From Piromyces finnis (taxonomy: Eukaryota > Neocallimastigomycota > Neocallimastigomycetes > Neocallimastigales > Neocallimastigaceae), in assembly GCA_002104945.1 (NCBI GenBank), contig MCFH01000080.1, positions 62,001 to 126,000 on the forward strand: a stretch of DNA of 64,000 bases, read 5' to 3'. Made by a program: the position numbers and the translations under genes. The notes under the pieces were generated by a model, which saw nothing but the letters and a program-made list of their open reading frames with translations, was not told where the DNA came from and searched no databases. Shown here in pieces: positions 42,314 to 52,681 of the stretch; within the stretch, counting starts at the first letter, position 1, and each line of letters opens with the position of its first letter.

Positions 42314-44110
42314 TTATTCAATAAAATTAGGAATGGATTTTCTTTTAATACTAACTTGGAGTAGTAATTTCAATACAGTTAATACTTTTACTTTATATAA
42401 AAATATTACCAATCTAAATGAATAAATTAATATTATTAAATAAACATTTTTATATAATAGTGTTATAGATTCTATCAGCTTCATATAATATTTATTAATG
42501 ATTAATAATTTTATCATTGGTAAAAACATAGTTATCATATTTTTATAAAAGTCGTCATAAAAAAGATTTGAAAAAGATATTGATTCAGAATAGGATAAAG
42601 TAATAACTATATTATCTATAATAAGATTTAAATACTTTTTTTTTTTTTTTAATAATATTAATATTATTATATCATAATAAATAATATTATAATAAATCTC
42701 TATCATTTATATAATCATACGTCTTAAAAAATTTTTTTTAATTTATTACTTTCTACGATATTATTTATCGTAGAGTAATCTATAAAACCACATAATAAAA
42801 AGTTTTTCATTTTTAAAATCTTTATAGTAAGAATATTTAATGTCCGTAGTAGAATCAATAGTAAAGTTTATTATAGTATATATTTTATCATAAATAATTG
42901 AACCATTTGTAAAATATAAAAGCGATATAATTTATATAATTAGTATTAAAATAATTATACTTTGAGCCATCTCTTAACCATAAACTGTCACCCCTTTTTT
43001 CAACATTATAGCCTGAAATTATCCTTTTTTTCAAAATCAACGATTTTATAAATATATCTTATAATATCACAACTAGAAAAATATGAAATTGTACTATAAT
43101 TTAAGTAATATTCTACATTAAATATTTCCCCAAAAACAAAATTCAATTTTACATAGTCAATAATCCTCAATCCTATAATAGGGTATATAATATACCTTAT
43201 AGGAACACAACCTATAATAGGGTATATAATATACCTTATAGGAACACAACCTATAATAGGGTATATAATATACCTTGTAGGAACACAACCTATAATAGGG
43301 TATATAATATACCTTGTAGGAACACAACCTATAATAGGGTATATAATATACCTTGTAGGAACACAACCTATAATAGGGTATATAATATACCTTGTAGGAA
43401 CACAACCTATAATAGGGTATATAATATACCTTGTAGGAACACAACCTATAATAGGGTATATAATATACCTTGTAGGAACACAACCTATAATAGGGTATAT
43501 AATATACCTTGTAGGAACACAAAACAATTTATTAATTATATTATTGTAAAAGTTTTCATCTATATTGTTCGATATAATTACTTTATCCTTTTTCTTTTAT
43601 TAAATAATTCAACTATATCTTTTCAACACAATATACATTATCGATATTTTTATATAAAATATTTTAATTTTTTTTTTTTTTTGATTTACCTGAATAATTT
43701 AAAGAGTAATGAACACTATATGAATTAATTATTTCAAAGTAATGAACAAAATAAAAATATTTATTATGAAAGTAAATATTATTATATCTATCTAGACTAT
43801 TTATTAAATTTATTTCTTCAAAATTTTCAAGGAAGTGGTAAAAAAATCAAATATTTCCTACGTATCAAAATAAATTAAAATTGGCAATAATATTCTTTAA
43901 ATAATTAACTTGATTACAACAACTAACATAAAGTTTACTAATAAACATAACCTAGGCAACCCTTCAAATTTTTAATTTATTAATATTTGATTATTATTTA
44001 CTAGGAATCAAAAATAGTATCACATGACCCATCATTATTCATTATTACTAATAAAAGATCCATTCCATTAATAATTAATAGGTATTATTTTTATATCTTA
44101 TTCGATTGAA
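42314..44110 (-). pseudogene. Decayed minus-strand gene containing an expanded tandem repeat
   Basis: Reading the minus strand downward there is a series of coding-like pieces broken by stops and frame changes. Near 43750-43690 it reads FVHYFEIINSYSVHYSLNYSG. At 43527-43006 is an open frame made of the tandem repeat, then LRIIDYVKLNFVFGEIFNVE. At about 42910-42760 it reads YFTNGSIIYDKIYTIINFT then DSTTDIKYSYYKDFKNEKLF, ending at TAA. At 42706-42314 is a 130-codon frame rich in Ile/Leu/Lys (LSYSESISFSNLFYDDFYKN). A 9-bp perfect hairpin (42752-42774) sits in one break. No domain is recognisable. An intact multi-exon gene is less likely given the stops. Confidence 0.4.
43172..43522. repeat. 39-bp tandem repeat, nine copies
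   Basis: Exactly nine 39-bp units (351 bp) run from 43172 to 43522, each starting cctataatagggtatataat. Two units at the low-coordinate end read ccttataggaac; the other seven read ccttgtaggaac. Because 39 is divisible by three, frames stay open through the array. On the minus strand one frame gives the 13-residue unit CVPTRYIIYPIIG (Ile replaces Thr in the two variants). Confidence 0.95.
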
Positions 44111-45035
44111 GCTCAAATAATTCCATACAAAATAAAGTTTTGAGAAAAGAAACCTTACGGACTATACTCCGATGATGATTTAGAGGTATAAAAACGCTTT
44201 TTTTTTTTTTAACCAAGAAATGTTATCCTAAGATTATATTTCTTTTTTATTTATATAATTTCCTTTTAATTATCCATATGATAGTTTTTTAATTAATATG
44301 GTGATCAAGCACATTAATTTATGGTTATTAATTATAGATTTATGTACCATGTTAATAAGTCAAAAAAAACAAACAAACGTATAAACAACCTTTATTTTTT
44401 TTTTTAAAAAAATAATAATAAAAAATTTTTTTTCTCCCATTATAATAGAGATAATAAATATAGTTCTGTATAAAAAAAGATCATTGATATTTTGATATAT
44501 TTCCTTTGATCCTCATTTTTTTAACATTCATTTTGTTTTAAATGCTTTAAATATTCGTTCAGTATGAAATCAGTTGAGATATAATTTCAACCAATAAAAT
44601 AATGGCACTTAGAAATTTATATTAAAAAACCCAACATAAAATTTAATATAATATTTATTTGATTTGGTGTTGTCCTACCATCACCAAATCAAACGACAAC
44701 AACAATTTCATTCATTCTAATTAAAAAAAAAAAAGAAAAAGAAAAAATATTATTAATAATACTTTAAAAAACAATTAGATAGTAATCCTATTTTATAATT
44801 TTATTTACCATTCTATCCATATTTTCCAATTTGCGAAAATATATATCTCTTAATAGAAGGAGAAGTATTTGATACGGATGCTGATGATGCTTTTGAATTT
44901 AATTATCATCAATAAAAAAAATACTTTATAATTTTAAATAATTTAAAGTTAAATTAATATTAAAAATTATAAATGTTTTTTATTTTCTAATTAGAAATTA
45001 AAAAAAATATTTTTATTAATACTAATACTATTATT

Positions 45036-45074
<39 letters not shown>

Positions 45075-45507
45075 TGGGTGTGTGTGCGTGTGAGTAAAAT
45101 TATTTTTTTTTTTCAAATATTTAGGAAAATATTACCATCACTTTTTTTAAAAAATGAAAAAATAAAAATTTAATAATAATTAATAATAAAAAAAAATATA
45201 AAATTAAATTTTTATTTTAATATTTCTTTTTTTTCTTTTTTTAAAAAAATAAAATTTTTTTTTGATAAAAGAATTTTTAAAGTTTGTATTTTGATAATAC
45301 AATAAAATAATAAAGTAAAAAAAGTTAATTATAAAAGAAATAATAATAATAATAATAATAAAAAACAAAAAAATAATATTGTTAATAATATTATATATAT
45401 ATATATATAAAAGATATATTTTTTCTCTTTTTTAAAGTCAAATAATATCAAAGTTTATTCTCTACTTTTTTACATCATATATAAATATATTAAATAAAAA
45501 AACAAAA
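44111..45507. other. Intergenic with a 12-bp perfect hairpin and a short TTA/TG tract
   Basis: Mostly A/T-rich. The arms tttgatttggtg (44658-44669) and caccaaatcaaa (44682-44693) form a perfect 12-bp hairpin. A short TTA repeat followed by TGTGTGTGCGTG lies near 45045-45091. The final ~150 bases are the promoter and leader of the gene at 45508. Confidence 0.6.
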
Positions 45508-45855
45508 ATGAAATTCTTTAAAACTTTAGCCATTGCTTGCATTGCTCTTATTGGTTCATCTTTAGCTTGGGATGATGAAAGAACTGCTAGAGATGATGAA
45601 GAATTAAAAGTTTTCAAATGTAGTCAAAAATGTCAATATTTATTAACTATTCCACCACGTTATGAACAATGGGATCCAAAAGAATGTAAAAAGAATGAAA
45701 TTGAATGTATTTGTTCTGGTGGTACAGATAATGGTTTACTTTTATGTATGGCTGATTGTGTCGGTATTGATTGTGAAGTTTTCGTTGAAATGTTAAAATC
45801 TTCTGATGAACAATTAGTCAAAAATCCAATAGATGAAATGAAGTTTGATCTTTAA
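45508..45855 (+). CDS. Small secreted eight-cysteine protein, CFEM-like
   Basis: A single-exon 115-aa protein. Residues 1-20 form a clear signal peptide (MKFFKTLAIACIALIGSSLA), probably cleaved before WDDE. The mature part is acidic and has eight cysteines: CSQKC, then one Cys after a 19-residue Tyr/Trp/Pro-containing loop, then CIC, CMADC and a final DC. Eight Cys with an internal CxC and no TM resemble fungal CFEM modules (surface haem/iron or adhesion proteins). The spacing differs, and the CFEM aspartate cannot be placed with confidence. No GPI-type hydrophobic tail is present, so it is likely secreted freely. Codon use is clean and G/C-richer than the surroundings, arguing for a real, well-expressed gene. 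Family assignment is tentative. Confidence 0.85.
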   Translation: MKFFKTLAIACIALIGSSLAWDDERTARDDEELKVFKCSQKCQYLLTIPPRYEQWDPKECKKNEIECICSGGTDNGLLLCMADCVGIDCEVFVEMLKSSDEQLVKNPIDEMKFDL

Positions 45856-46546
45856 AATCTTTTTCAAAAATTTTTATATCTTTAATTACCACCTATGATA
45901 TTACAATACTTTTTTTTCTTTCTTTTTCTTTTTCTTTTTTTTTTTTCAAGTTTTAAATGTAAACATTAATTAGCTATAAAAAAAAAAAAGAAGAAAAAAA
46001 AAAGTAAAGAAATAAATTATTTTTTATTATTTCCTTTTCTGAAATAAGAAAAAAATAGAAAAATGGAAAAATGAATACAATGTTAATATCAAGACAAAAA
46101 AAGTAAAAGAGGAAAACAATAACAATAACAACAACAACAACAACATTACATAAAAAATAAAAATAATAAAACGAAATCAATTTTTTATTATTAATATTTT
46201 TTTTTTTGTAAAATATATACCTCAAGTAAATGAAACAAAAAAATAATAAATAAAAAAATAAATAAATAAACAAAACAAATAAAAATATTAATTTGAAATG
46301 TGTGATTCCTTTTCCATTTATTATTATATATTTGATATTTGTTATATAAGGACGTATAGAATAAGAGAAGTAAGAATTTTTGATGAATAATAATAATAAT
46401 AAAAAAGTAAATTTTGACTAATTAATTGATTATCAATTTAATTCTATTAAAAGATTATATATATGCTTTTTTTTTTTTTTTTTTTTTTTATTATTATTAT
46501 TCTAATATTATAAATAAATAATTACAATAGTTAAAAAATAATAGGT

Positions 46547-46581
<35 letters not shown>

Positions 46582-46686
46582 GGATTTAGATAAATGATAG
46601 TGTTAAATTAATATAACGAGATATTTTTTTTTTTTTTGAAAATCATTGAAATTTAGTAAATAACAAATAAACAAATAAATAATAAA
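45856..46686. other. Convergent intergenic region
   Basis: AT-rich 3' flanks of the CFEM-like gene (+) and RPR2 (-), with long T runs around 46470-46575. Open frames here are low-complexity artefacts. Confidence 0.6.
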
Positions 46687-47663
46687 TTATCGTTTTCCCT
46701 TTTTTTTATCTTTACTTAGTTCACTCATATATTGTGTGTATTCTTCTGTTGATAAAGCTGCTCGTTCAGTGAATAAACTATAATTTGGATTATCTGATTT
46801 AAAACATTTCTTTGTATGACAAGTTTTGCAAATAATTTCATATTTTGTTTCATTATCTTATTATTTTTTTTTTTTTAAAAAAAATATTTATATTAATATA
46901 TATATTTATCTTATAAAATATTTATATGTATATCTATGATTATAAAAGTACCATCAATTTGAATGTCTGAAGTTAATCCAGGTATTAAAGGTGTTTTACA
47001 ACATTTACAAATGGATCTTTTAACATTTGGATCCCTAAATAATATATATACATATATTAAAATGATATATTGGTATTTATTATTTTATTATTGAAAAAAT
47101 ATTAAACAATTAAAAAAGAGTTTATGCAGAGATTTTTAAATAAAATATATATATAAACTTTTATAATGGGGTTAACTTTTTTTTTTTTTTAAAAAAAAAT
47201 TGAATTATTATTTTTTTTTTTCTTACATTCTTGATACTGTCTTTTGTGCTACTACACCCAAAGTAGTGTTATAATAACGTGCTAATGGTAATAAAGGATA
47301 ATCCTTGTGGATGATGGAATGTATTTTTTCATTTTGTAATCTTTTAGGTGAATCGATATCCATGTTATTTTCATTGGTTAAACTTTTATTTAATTCTGAT
47401 AAATGTTTATTACGTTTGACACGAAGTGGAACTCTTTTTCTTTTTTTTGAAACATTATTCTTGGTAGGTATTTTTTTAATAGTCTTTTCCTTTTCATTAC
47501 TAATAATACTTTTGTTTTTGGGTTCTTCTCCCTTTGATTTTTTTATTTCTTTTGATAGGGTATACGCTAATAAATTGGATGCTTGATATAAAAAATTCAT
47601 TCGAATATTTGGTTCAGTTATTGTAACCGCTTTTGAAAAATCATTTTTTGTTTTTCTTCCCAT
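46687..47663 (-). CDS. RPR2: RNase P/MRP protein subunit Rpr2/Rpp21
   Basis: This is a subunit of nuclear RNase P, which removes tRNA 5' leaders. Three exons (47663-47227, 47034-46952, 46856-46687) join in phase to 229 aa. The family signature runs across exons: an N-terminal helix MNFLYQASNLLAYT, then LARYYNTTLGVVAQKTVSRM, then DPNVKRSICKCCKTPLIPGL. The second half of the zinc ribbon follows (ICKTCHTKKCF). Zinc-binding Cys pairs lie at about residues 155/158 and 183/186. Between the two helices sits an insertion of ~75 residues rich in Lys/Asn/Ser with a basic nuclear-localisation-like cluster (SKKRKRVPLRVKRNK); human Rpp21 lacks it. The core order, spacing after the insertion and length support the call strongly. 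Confidence 0.88.
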
Positions 47664-48823
47664 TTTTTTTTTTTTTTTTTATTTAAATTGAAGATAGTTT
47701 TATTATTATTATAATTTTATAAAAATTATTTAAATTGTTTGAAATTGAGAAAAAAAAAAAAAAAAGGTAAAAAGATATATAAAAATTTTTTTTTTAAAAA
47801 AAAAAATATTAAATAAAAAAAAACAAAATTTATTTTATAAAGTTTGTCACCATGCTTTTTTTTTTTTTTAATTTTTATTCTTATACACAAGATTTGATAT
47901 ATTTAAGTAAATGAATAATTAGAAAAGTATGGAAAATAGAAAAAAAAAAAAAAAGGAAAATAAATATTTATTAAAGTACAATATAGAATGATAATATAGA
48001 TAAAATATTATGATCCTTTTCTAATTATAATGTTATAGGATTCACTTTAATCCGTATATAATCTCTAATTCTCTATCTATCATATAATATTAATTATTAA
48101 TTCATATCAAAATACAATTCTATAGAAATAGTATATTTTATCTTTTATTTTCAAAAATAGTGATAATGCCAAAAAAAAAAGTTTTTTTTTTTTTTTTAAG
48201 TATATTACTTTATTTTTATTAATAAAAATAAAATTTATCTAAAACGAAAACTATAAAATGAGCAAAGAATAATAAATAGTTTTGTTAAATTACTAATCTT
48301 ATGATTTGAAAATATAAAATATCTTTTTTCATTTATATAATAATAAATCATTAAAAGGTATAAATAAAATCTTTATAAAGTAAAAGGATTAATAAATTAT
48401 TATTTAATTTATTTTTATGGATTAGTTAGTAGGTTTAGTAAATTTTCATTTAGTTGAAAAGATAAAACAATGTTTTTTTAGTATGGTCAGGAAAAAACTT
48501 TAGTAAAACTTTAGTTTGTCCAAATAAAATAATATATGTTTTTATTTTATTCCTTTATTTTATCCTTGATGATAAAGATCATCCACACTTTAGATATAAA
48601 TATAAATACTTTATTGAATTTTATTCATTTTTGAAGGATTAAAAAAAAAAAAATTATAATATATATATAAATATTAATTTATTATATCCTTTTTTTTTTT
48701 TGATTTTATTATTATTATATTTTAGAGTATTACTTTTTATGTTATTAATAGATTACTTATAATAAAAAAATTCTTTATATACGAAATAACTAATAATAAA
48801 AAAACAGTATTATTATTATAATT
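47664..48823. other. Intergenic, AT-rich
   Basis: RPR2 promoter side followed by A/T-rich DNA with no coding signal. It leads into the inverted-repeat locus. Confidence 0.55.
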
Positions 48824-49031
48824 ATTATAAAAATAAATTAGATAGAATTAGTAAATAATAATAATAATAATATGCAACAACAGCAGTAACAAAGATTATA
48901 ATTTTTTTTTTAACAGAATTTCTTAGGCTTGTGTAACATTTTTTATTCCTTTCGGTTGTGGTTTAGTAAATTTGATTATTTTACTTTTTTACTTTGTTAA
49001 TAATTAAATTAGTGGTGATTTCAATATTGCC
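48824..49031 (+). repeat. Inverted repeat B (left copy)
   Basis: This ~208-bp segment is nearly the reverse complement of 50443-50659. Shared blocks include agaatttcttaggcttgtgt and ttcctttcggttgtggttta. One short patch differs (cagtaacaaag against tattattttataaa). The reverse strand of both copies keeps a frame reading GNIEITTNLIIN with a synonymous ACC/ACT difference, hinting at an old coding exon. Confidence 0.85.
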
Positions 49032-49404
49032 TATTATTTGTTCAACTTATTTCATAGCCTTTTTTTATTTTATGTATGCAATTTTATTATTAATCTTAAG
49101 TTACAAAAAAAGTGAATAGTAAGTAAAATAAAATAAAATATATTAAAAAAAAAAGGTAATGTAAATTTTAAAATGGAAATATTCAAATATACACACATGC
49201 AATAATAAAACATAAAATAATAAAAAAAAAATATTTAGTTTTAATTTCAAAATTTTATTTCAAAAAATATTTTTTTAAAAAATAAAAAAAAAAGTAAATT
49301 ATGAGTTTTTTTTTTTTTTTTAAATGATAAATAAACATATTTATCATATTAATAAATAATGGATAAATAGATAAATAGAGGAATACTATTTTTTTCATTG
49401 ATAT

Positions 49405-50215
49405 ATTAATTTAGAGTTTATTTATAAAAATTTATAAAAAATAATTTATTTTATTATATTTATGGATTAGTTTTGTTTATTTTGTTTGTATTGTTTGTTT
49501 TATTTCGTTTTGTTTTGTTTTGTGGTAGATTCAGTAATAATGGATTTAATAATCCATGGTATATTTTGTGAATTTAGTTTTATTCTTTCGAATATCTTTT
49601 TTATTAGTGATATTAATCTTTTTTAAAGAACATTTTGTTGTCATTTTCATATTTTCTTTTATAGAATATTGATTTAATGGATTTTCGGGTGAATTTTTCC
49701 AATCTCTTTGAATATGTTTTTCTAAATCGGATCTTGAATAGACGATGCCATTTTCTTTATATTCCTCAATTTTTCTTTGTTTAAAGAATTGATAAGCTTT
49801 TGGAATATTTATTAAATTCTTTTGATTTAATTCATTTTTATTTACACTCCAAGTGTTATCATTATCATCATTATTATTTGTAAATGAAATTATTGAATTA
49901 TCAATAGAATTTTCCATTTCACCCATGTAAGAAGAAGAAGTCGTTTTCTTATTTTTATTTTTTTGCTTTTTTGATCTTCTTATAGCGACTTTATATGATT
50001 CTATCATTAATTTTTTAAAAAAAATTTAAATTTAAAAAAGAAAATCAAATTAATTAAATATTAAAGTTTACAAGTTATAATTTTATAATAAGTATAATGA
50101 TCATTTATTATAAATAAATAATATAATTAAAAATTGAAAAAAAAAAAAAAAAAATACATACTTTCATTAAAAACATTATTACCATAATACTTCATTTTTT
50201 ATTAATATTTTTTTT
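49405..50215 (-). repeat. Inverted repeat A (left arm), carries HMG-box gene copy 1
   Basis: This arm of about 810 bp is the reverse complement of 51132-51945. Coding exons match base for base as read by eye. The intron and 3' flank differ at a few positions, where this copy has A and the right copy has G on the gene strand. Edges are approximate, placed where similarity fades. Confidence 0.88.
49546..50195 (-). CDS. HMG-box-like protein, copy 1
   Basis: Two exons: 50195-50162 (MKYYGNNVFNE plus one base, donor GTATGT) and 50000-49546 (acceptor GATAG), giving 162 aa. Residues ~77-126 resemble an HMG box: the PKAYQFFKQRKIEEYKENG start of helix 1, then SRSDLEKHIQRDWKNSPENP with the conserved Trp of helix 2-3, then LNQY. 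The N-terminus is basic (RRSKKQKNKNKK), then acidic/Asn-rich; the C-terminus is Lys-rich. HMG-box proteins bind and bend DNA, and in fungi include mating-type regulators and chromatin proteins. The match is structural and partial (the core is short and divergent), so DNA binding is probable rather than certain. The start at 50195 is chosen because the splice restores phase and both copies conserve it. The protein is identical to copy 2. Confidence 0.75.
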
Positions 50216-50404
50216 TCTTTATAAAACTTTTTAAACTGAGTATATTTATTATTATTATATATATATATTATTATTATTAATTTATAATATTTATTAATAA
50301 TTGGGTGGTGGATAGTTATTATAATAATAATAATAATAATAAAGCAAAAAAAAAAAAAAAAAAAGAAATTCATTTCAATATTTATACTTTTTTTTTCCTT
50401 ATTC

Positions 50405-50435
<31 letters not shown>

Positions 50436-50442
50436 GAAATTT
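50216..50442. other. Spacer between arm A and repeat B'
   Basis: A/T microsatellite-like DNA and T/A homopolymers. The open frames here are low complexity. Confidence 0.5.
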
Positions 50443-50659
50443 GGCAATATTGAAATCACCACCAATTTAATTATTAACATAGTAAAAAAAAAAAAAAAGT
50501 AGAATAATCAAATTTACTAAACCACAACCGAAAGGAATAAAAAATGTTACACAAGCCTAAGAAATTCTGTAAAAAAAAAATTATAATTTTTATAAAATAA
50601 TACTGTTGTTGCATATTATTATTATTATTTACTAATTCTATCTAATTTATTTTTATAAT
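50443..50659 (-). repeat. Inverted repeat B' (right copy)
   Basis: Reverse-complement counterpart of 48824-49031. It lies between the two HMG gene copies, so B and B' flank copy 1 as inverted repeats while arms A and A' flank B'. Confidence 0.85.
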
Positions 50660-51131
50660 GAAAAATAGATCTTCAAAGATTTATATTTAAAATATATTTA
50701 AAAAAATAAAATAAAATTGTTAATAGTTGTTATATGAAAAAAAAAATAAACTTTTACCAAAATAATTTTATTTCTTATTTTATTTTAATAAATAAATATT
50801 AATTAATTATAGATTACAAAGATTTAAAAAGTTTTTTGTGGATTAGTCATTTTTAAATAAGTTGATGATTTTTATAAATATATATTTTGAGGAAAAGTAA
50901 ATCAAATAGCATTAATAAGTAAAAATAATAAGTAAAAAAAAAAAGAACAAACATTTATATAATATTAATATTAAAAATTAAGAGAATAATTAGAAAAAAA
51001 AAATATTTAAATAGAATAATTTTTTACTTTTTTTTTTTTTTTTAAACATTAAAAAATATATATATTTTTAAAAATTTAAATTAATAAAAAAGTATTAAAG
51101 ACTTTACATCTCTAAAATAAATAAAATTAAT
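50660..51131. other. Spacer between B' and arm A'
   Basis: A/T-rich DNA unrelated to the spacer on the other side, so the palindrome is not continuous through its centre. It would contain the promoter of copy 2. Confidence 0.5.
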
Positions 51132-51945
51132 AATAAATATTAATAAAAAATGAAGTATTATGGTAATAATGTTTTTAATGAAAGTATGTATTTTTTTTTT
51201 TTTTTTTTTCAATTTTTAATTATATTATTTATTTATAATAAATGATCATTATACTCATTATAAAATCATAACTTGTAAACTTTAATATTTAATTAATTTG
51301 ATTTTCTTTTTTAAATTTAAATTCTTTTTAAAAAATTAATGATAGAATCATATAAAGTCGCTATAAGAAGATCAAAAAAGCAAAAAAATAAAAATAAGAA
51401 AACGACTTCTTCTTCTTACATGGGTGAAATGGAAAATTCTATTGATAATTCAATAATTTCATTTACAAATAATAATGATGATAATGATAACACTTGGAGT
51501 GTAAATAAAAATGAATTAAATCAAAAGAATTTAATAAATATTCCAAAAGCTTATCAATTCTTTAAACAAAGAAAAATTGAGGAATATAAAGAAAATGGCA
51601 TCGTCTATTCAAGATCCGATTTAGAAAAACATATTCAAAGAGATTGGAAAAATTCACCCGAAAATCCATTAAATCAATATTCTATAAAAGAAAATATGAA
51701 AATGACAACAAAATGTTCTTTAAAAAAGATTAATATCACTAATAAAAAAGATATTCGAAAGAATAAAACTAAATTCACAAAATATACCATGGATTATTAA
51801 ATCCATTATTACTGAATCTACCACAAAACAAAACAAAACGAAATAAAACAAACAATACAAACAAAATAAACAAAACTAATCCATAAATATAATAAAATAA
51901 ATTATTTTTTATAAATTTTCATAAATTAACTCTAAATTAATCAAA
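51132..51945 (+). repeat. Inverted repeat A' (right arm), carries HMG-box gene copy 2
   Basis: Counterpart of 49405-50215 in the opposite orientation. Similarity starts just before the start codon (taataaaaaatgaag) and runs ~145 bp past the stop codon, then fades. Confidence 0.88.
51150..51800 (+). CDS. HMG-box-like protein, copy 2
   Basis: Exons 51150-51183 and 51346-51800 encode the same 162 residues as copy 1. The intron is 162 bp and differs from that of copy 1 at three or so positions plus the length of a T run. The two genes are divergently arranged (5' ends face each other across B' and the spacers), so they do not share promoter sequence beyond ~20 bp. Identical exons with differing introns and flanks suggest either selection on the protein or recent exchange. 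Confidence 0.75.
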
Positions 51946-52681
51946 AATGCAACAATATCACATCCAATTATTTTATATTATTTATATACTATCTATTTTA
52001 AAAGAAATTCTATAATGATTGTTAAAAATGTAATAGTTATATATATAATTATATAATATTCCTCTCTAGTTAATAGTTTTATTATTATTAAATAGTTTTA
52101 ATCTTTTAAACATGGATTCATATATCATTTCAATTTTTTTCAAATTTATTACTATATTAATAATAAATAGTTATTTAATATGAATAGCATAGTTTAAAAT
52201 ACAATAATTATTTTTAAAATTTAACTATTGTAAATTACATCTCATGAATGATAAATAAATAAGTAAATAAATAAAAATATATTTAATTTTTTTTAGTAAT
52301 TAATTTGCTACTACTTATTGATACAACTATTTAAAGTGTAACCTATAAACCTATATAATAATTACTTAAATATTATAATATTATGTTGAAGATAATAGCA
52401 AAATACTAAGGGCGCATTTTGAATCAGTAAAATAAAACTTCTTTTTACTTTTTATTTTTTCTTTATAAATAATTTATGTATATTTATGTTAAAAACTAAT
52501 TAAAGGAAAGCTTAAGAGATGTGTTTTTTTTTTATTAAAAAATAACAAATTATTTTTTATGATCTAAAAAAAAAGTCGTCAATGTTTATCGATAATTTAA
52601 AAGATAATTATTATTTTTTTCTTATCTTAAAAATTTTTTATATGTTTTTTAATATTTTTATTCATATTATATAATAATATT
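51946..52681. other. AT-rich intergenic stretch
   Basis: No gene seen. The first bases include atgcaacaata (51947-51957), resembling the ATGCAACAA word in repeat B, which may be chance. Confidence 0.5.

Noticed and set aside
43172-43522. CRISPR-like array
   Set aside because: Units are directly adjacent with no unique spacers, and the genome is eukaryotic; it is a tandem minisatellite.
49405-51945. Firm call of a mating-type (sex) locus
   Set aside because: The usual zygomycete flanking genes (triose phosphate transporter, RNA helicase) are not present and the HMG similarity is partial; kept as speculation only.
49405-51945. Assembly mirror artefact as full explanation of the inverted copies
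   Set aside because: The centre is not palindromic and introns and flanks carry substitutions, so the arms are not a mere mirrored read; allele merging is still possible.
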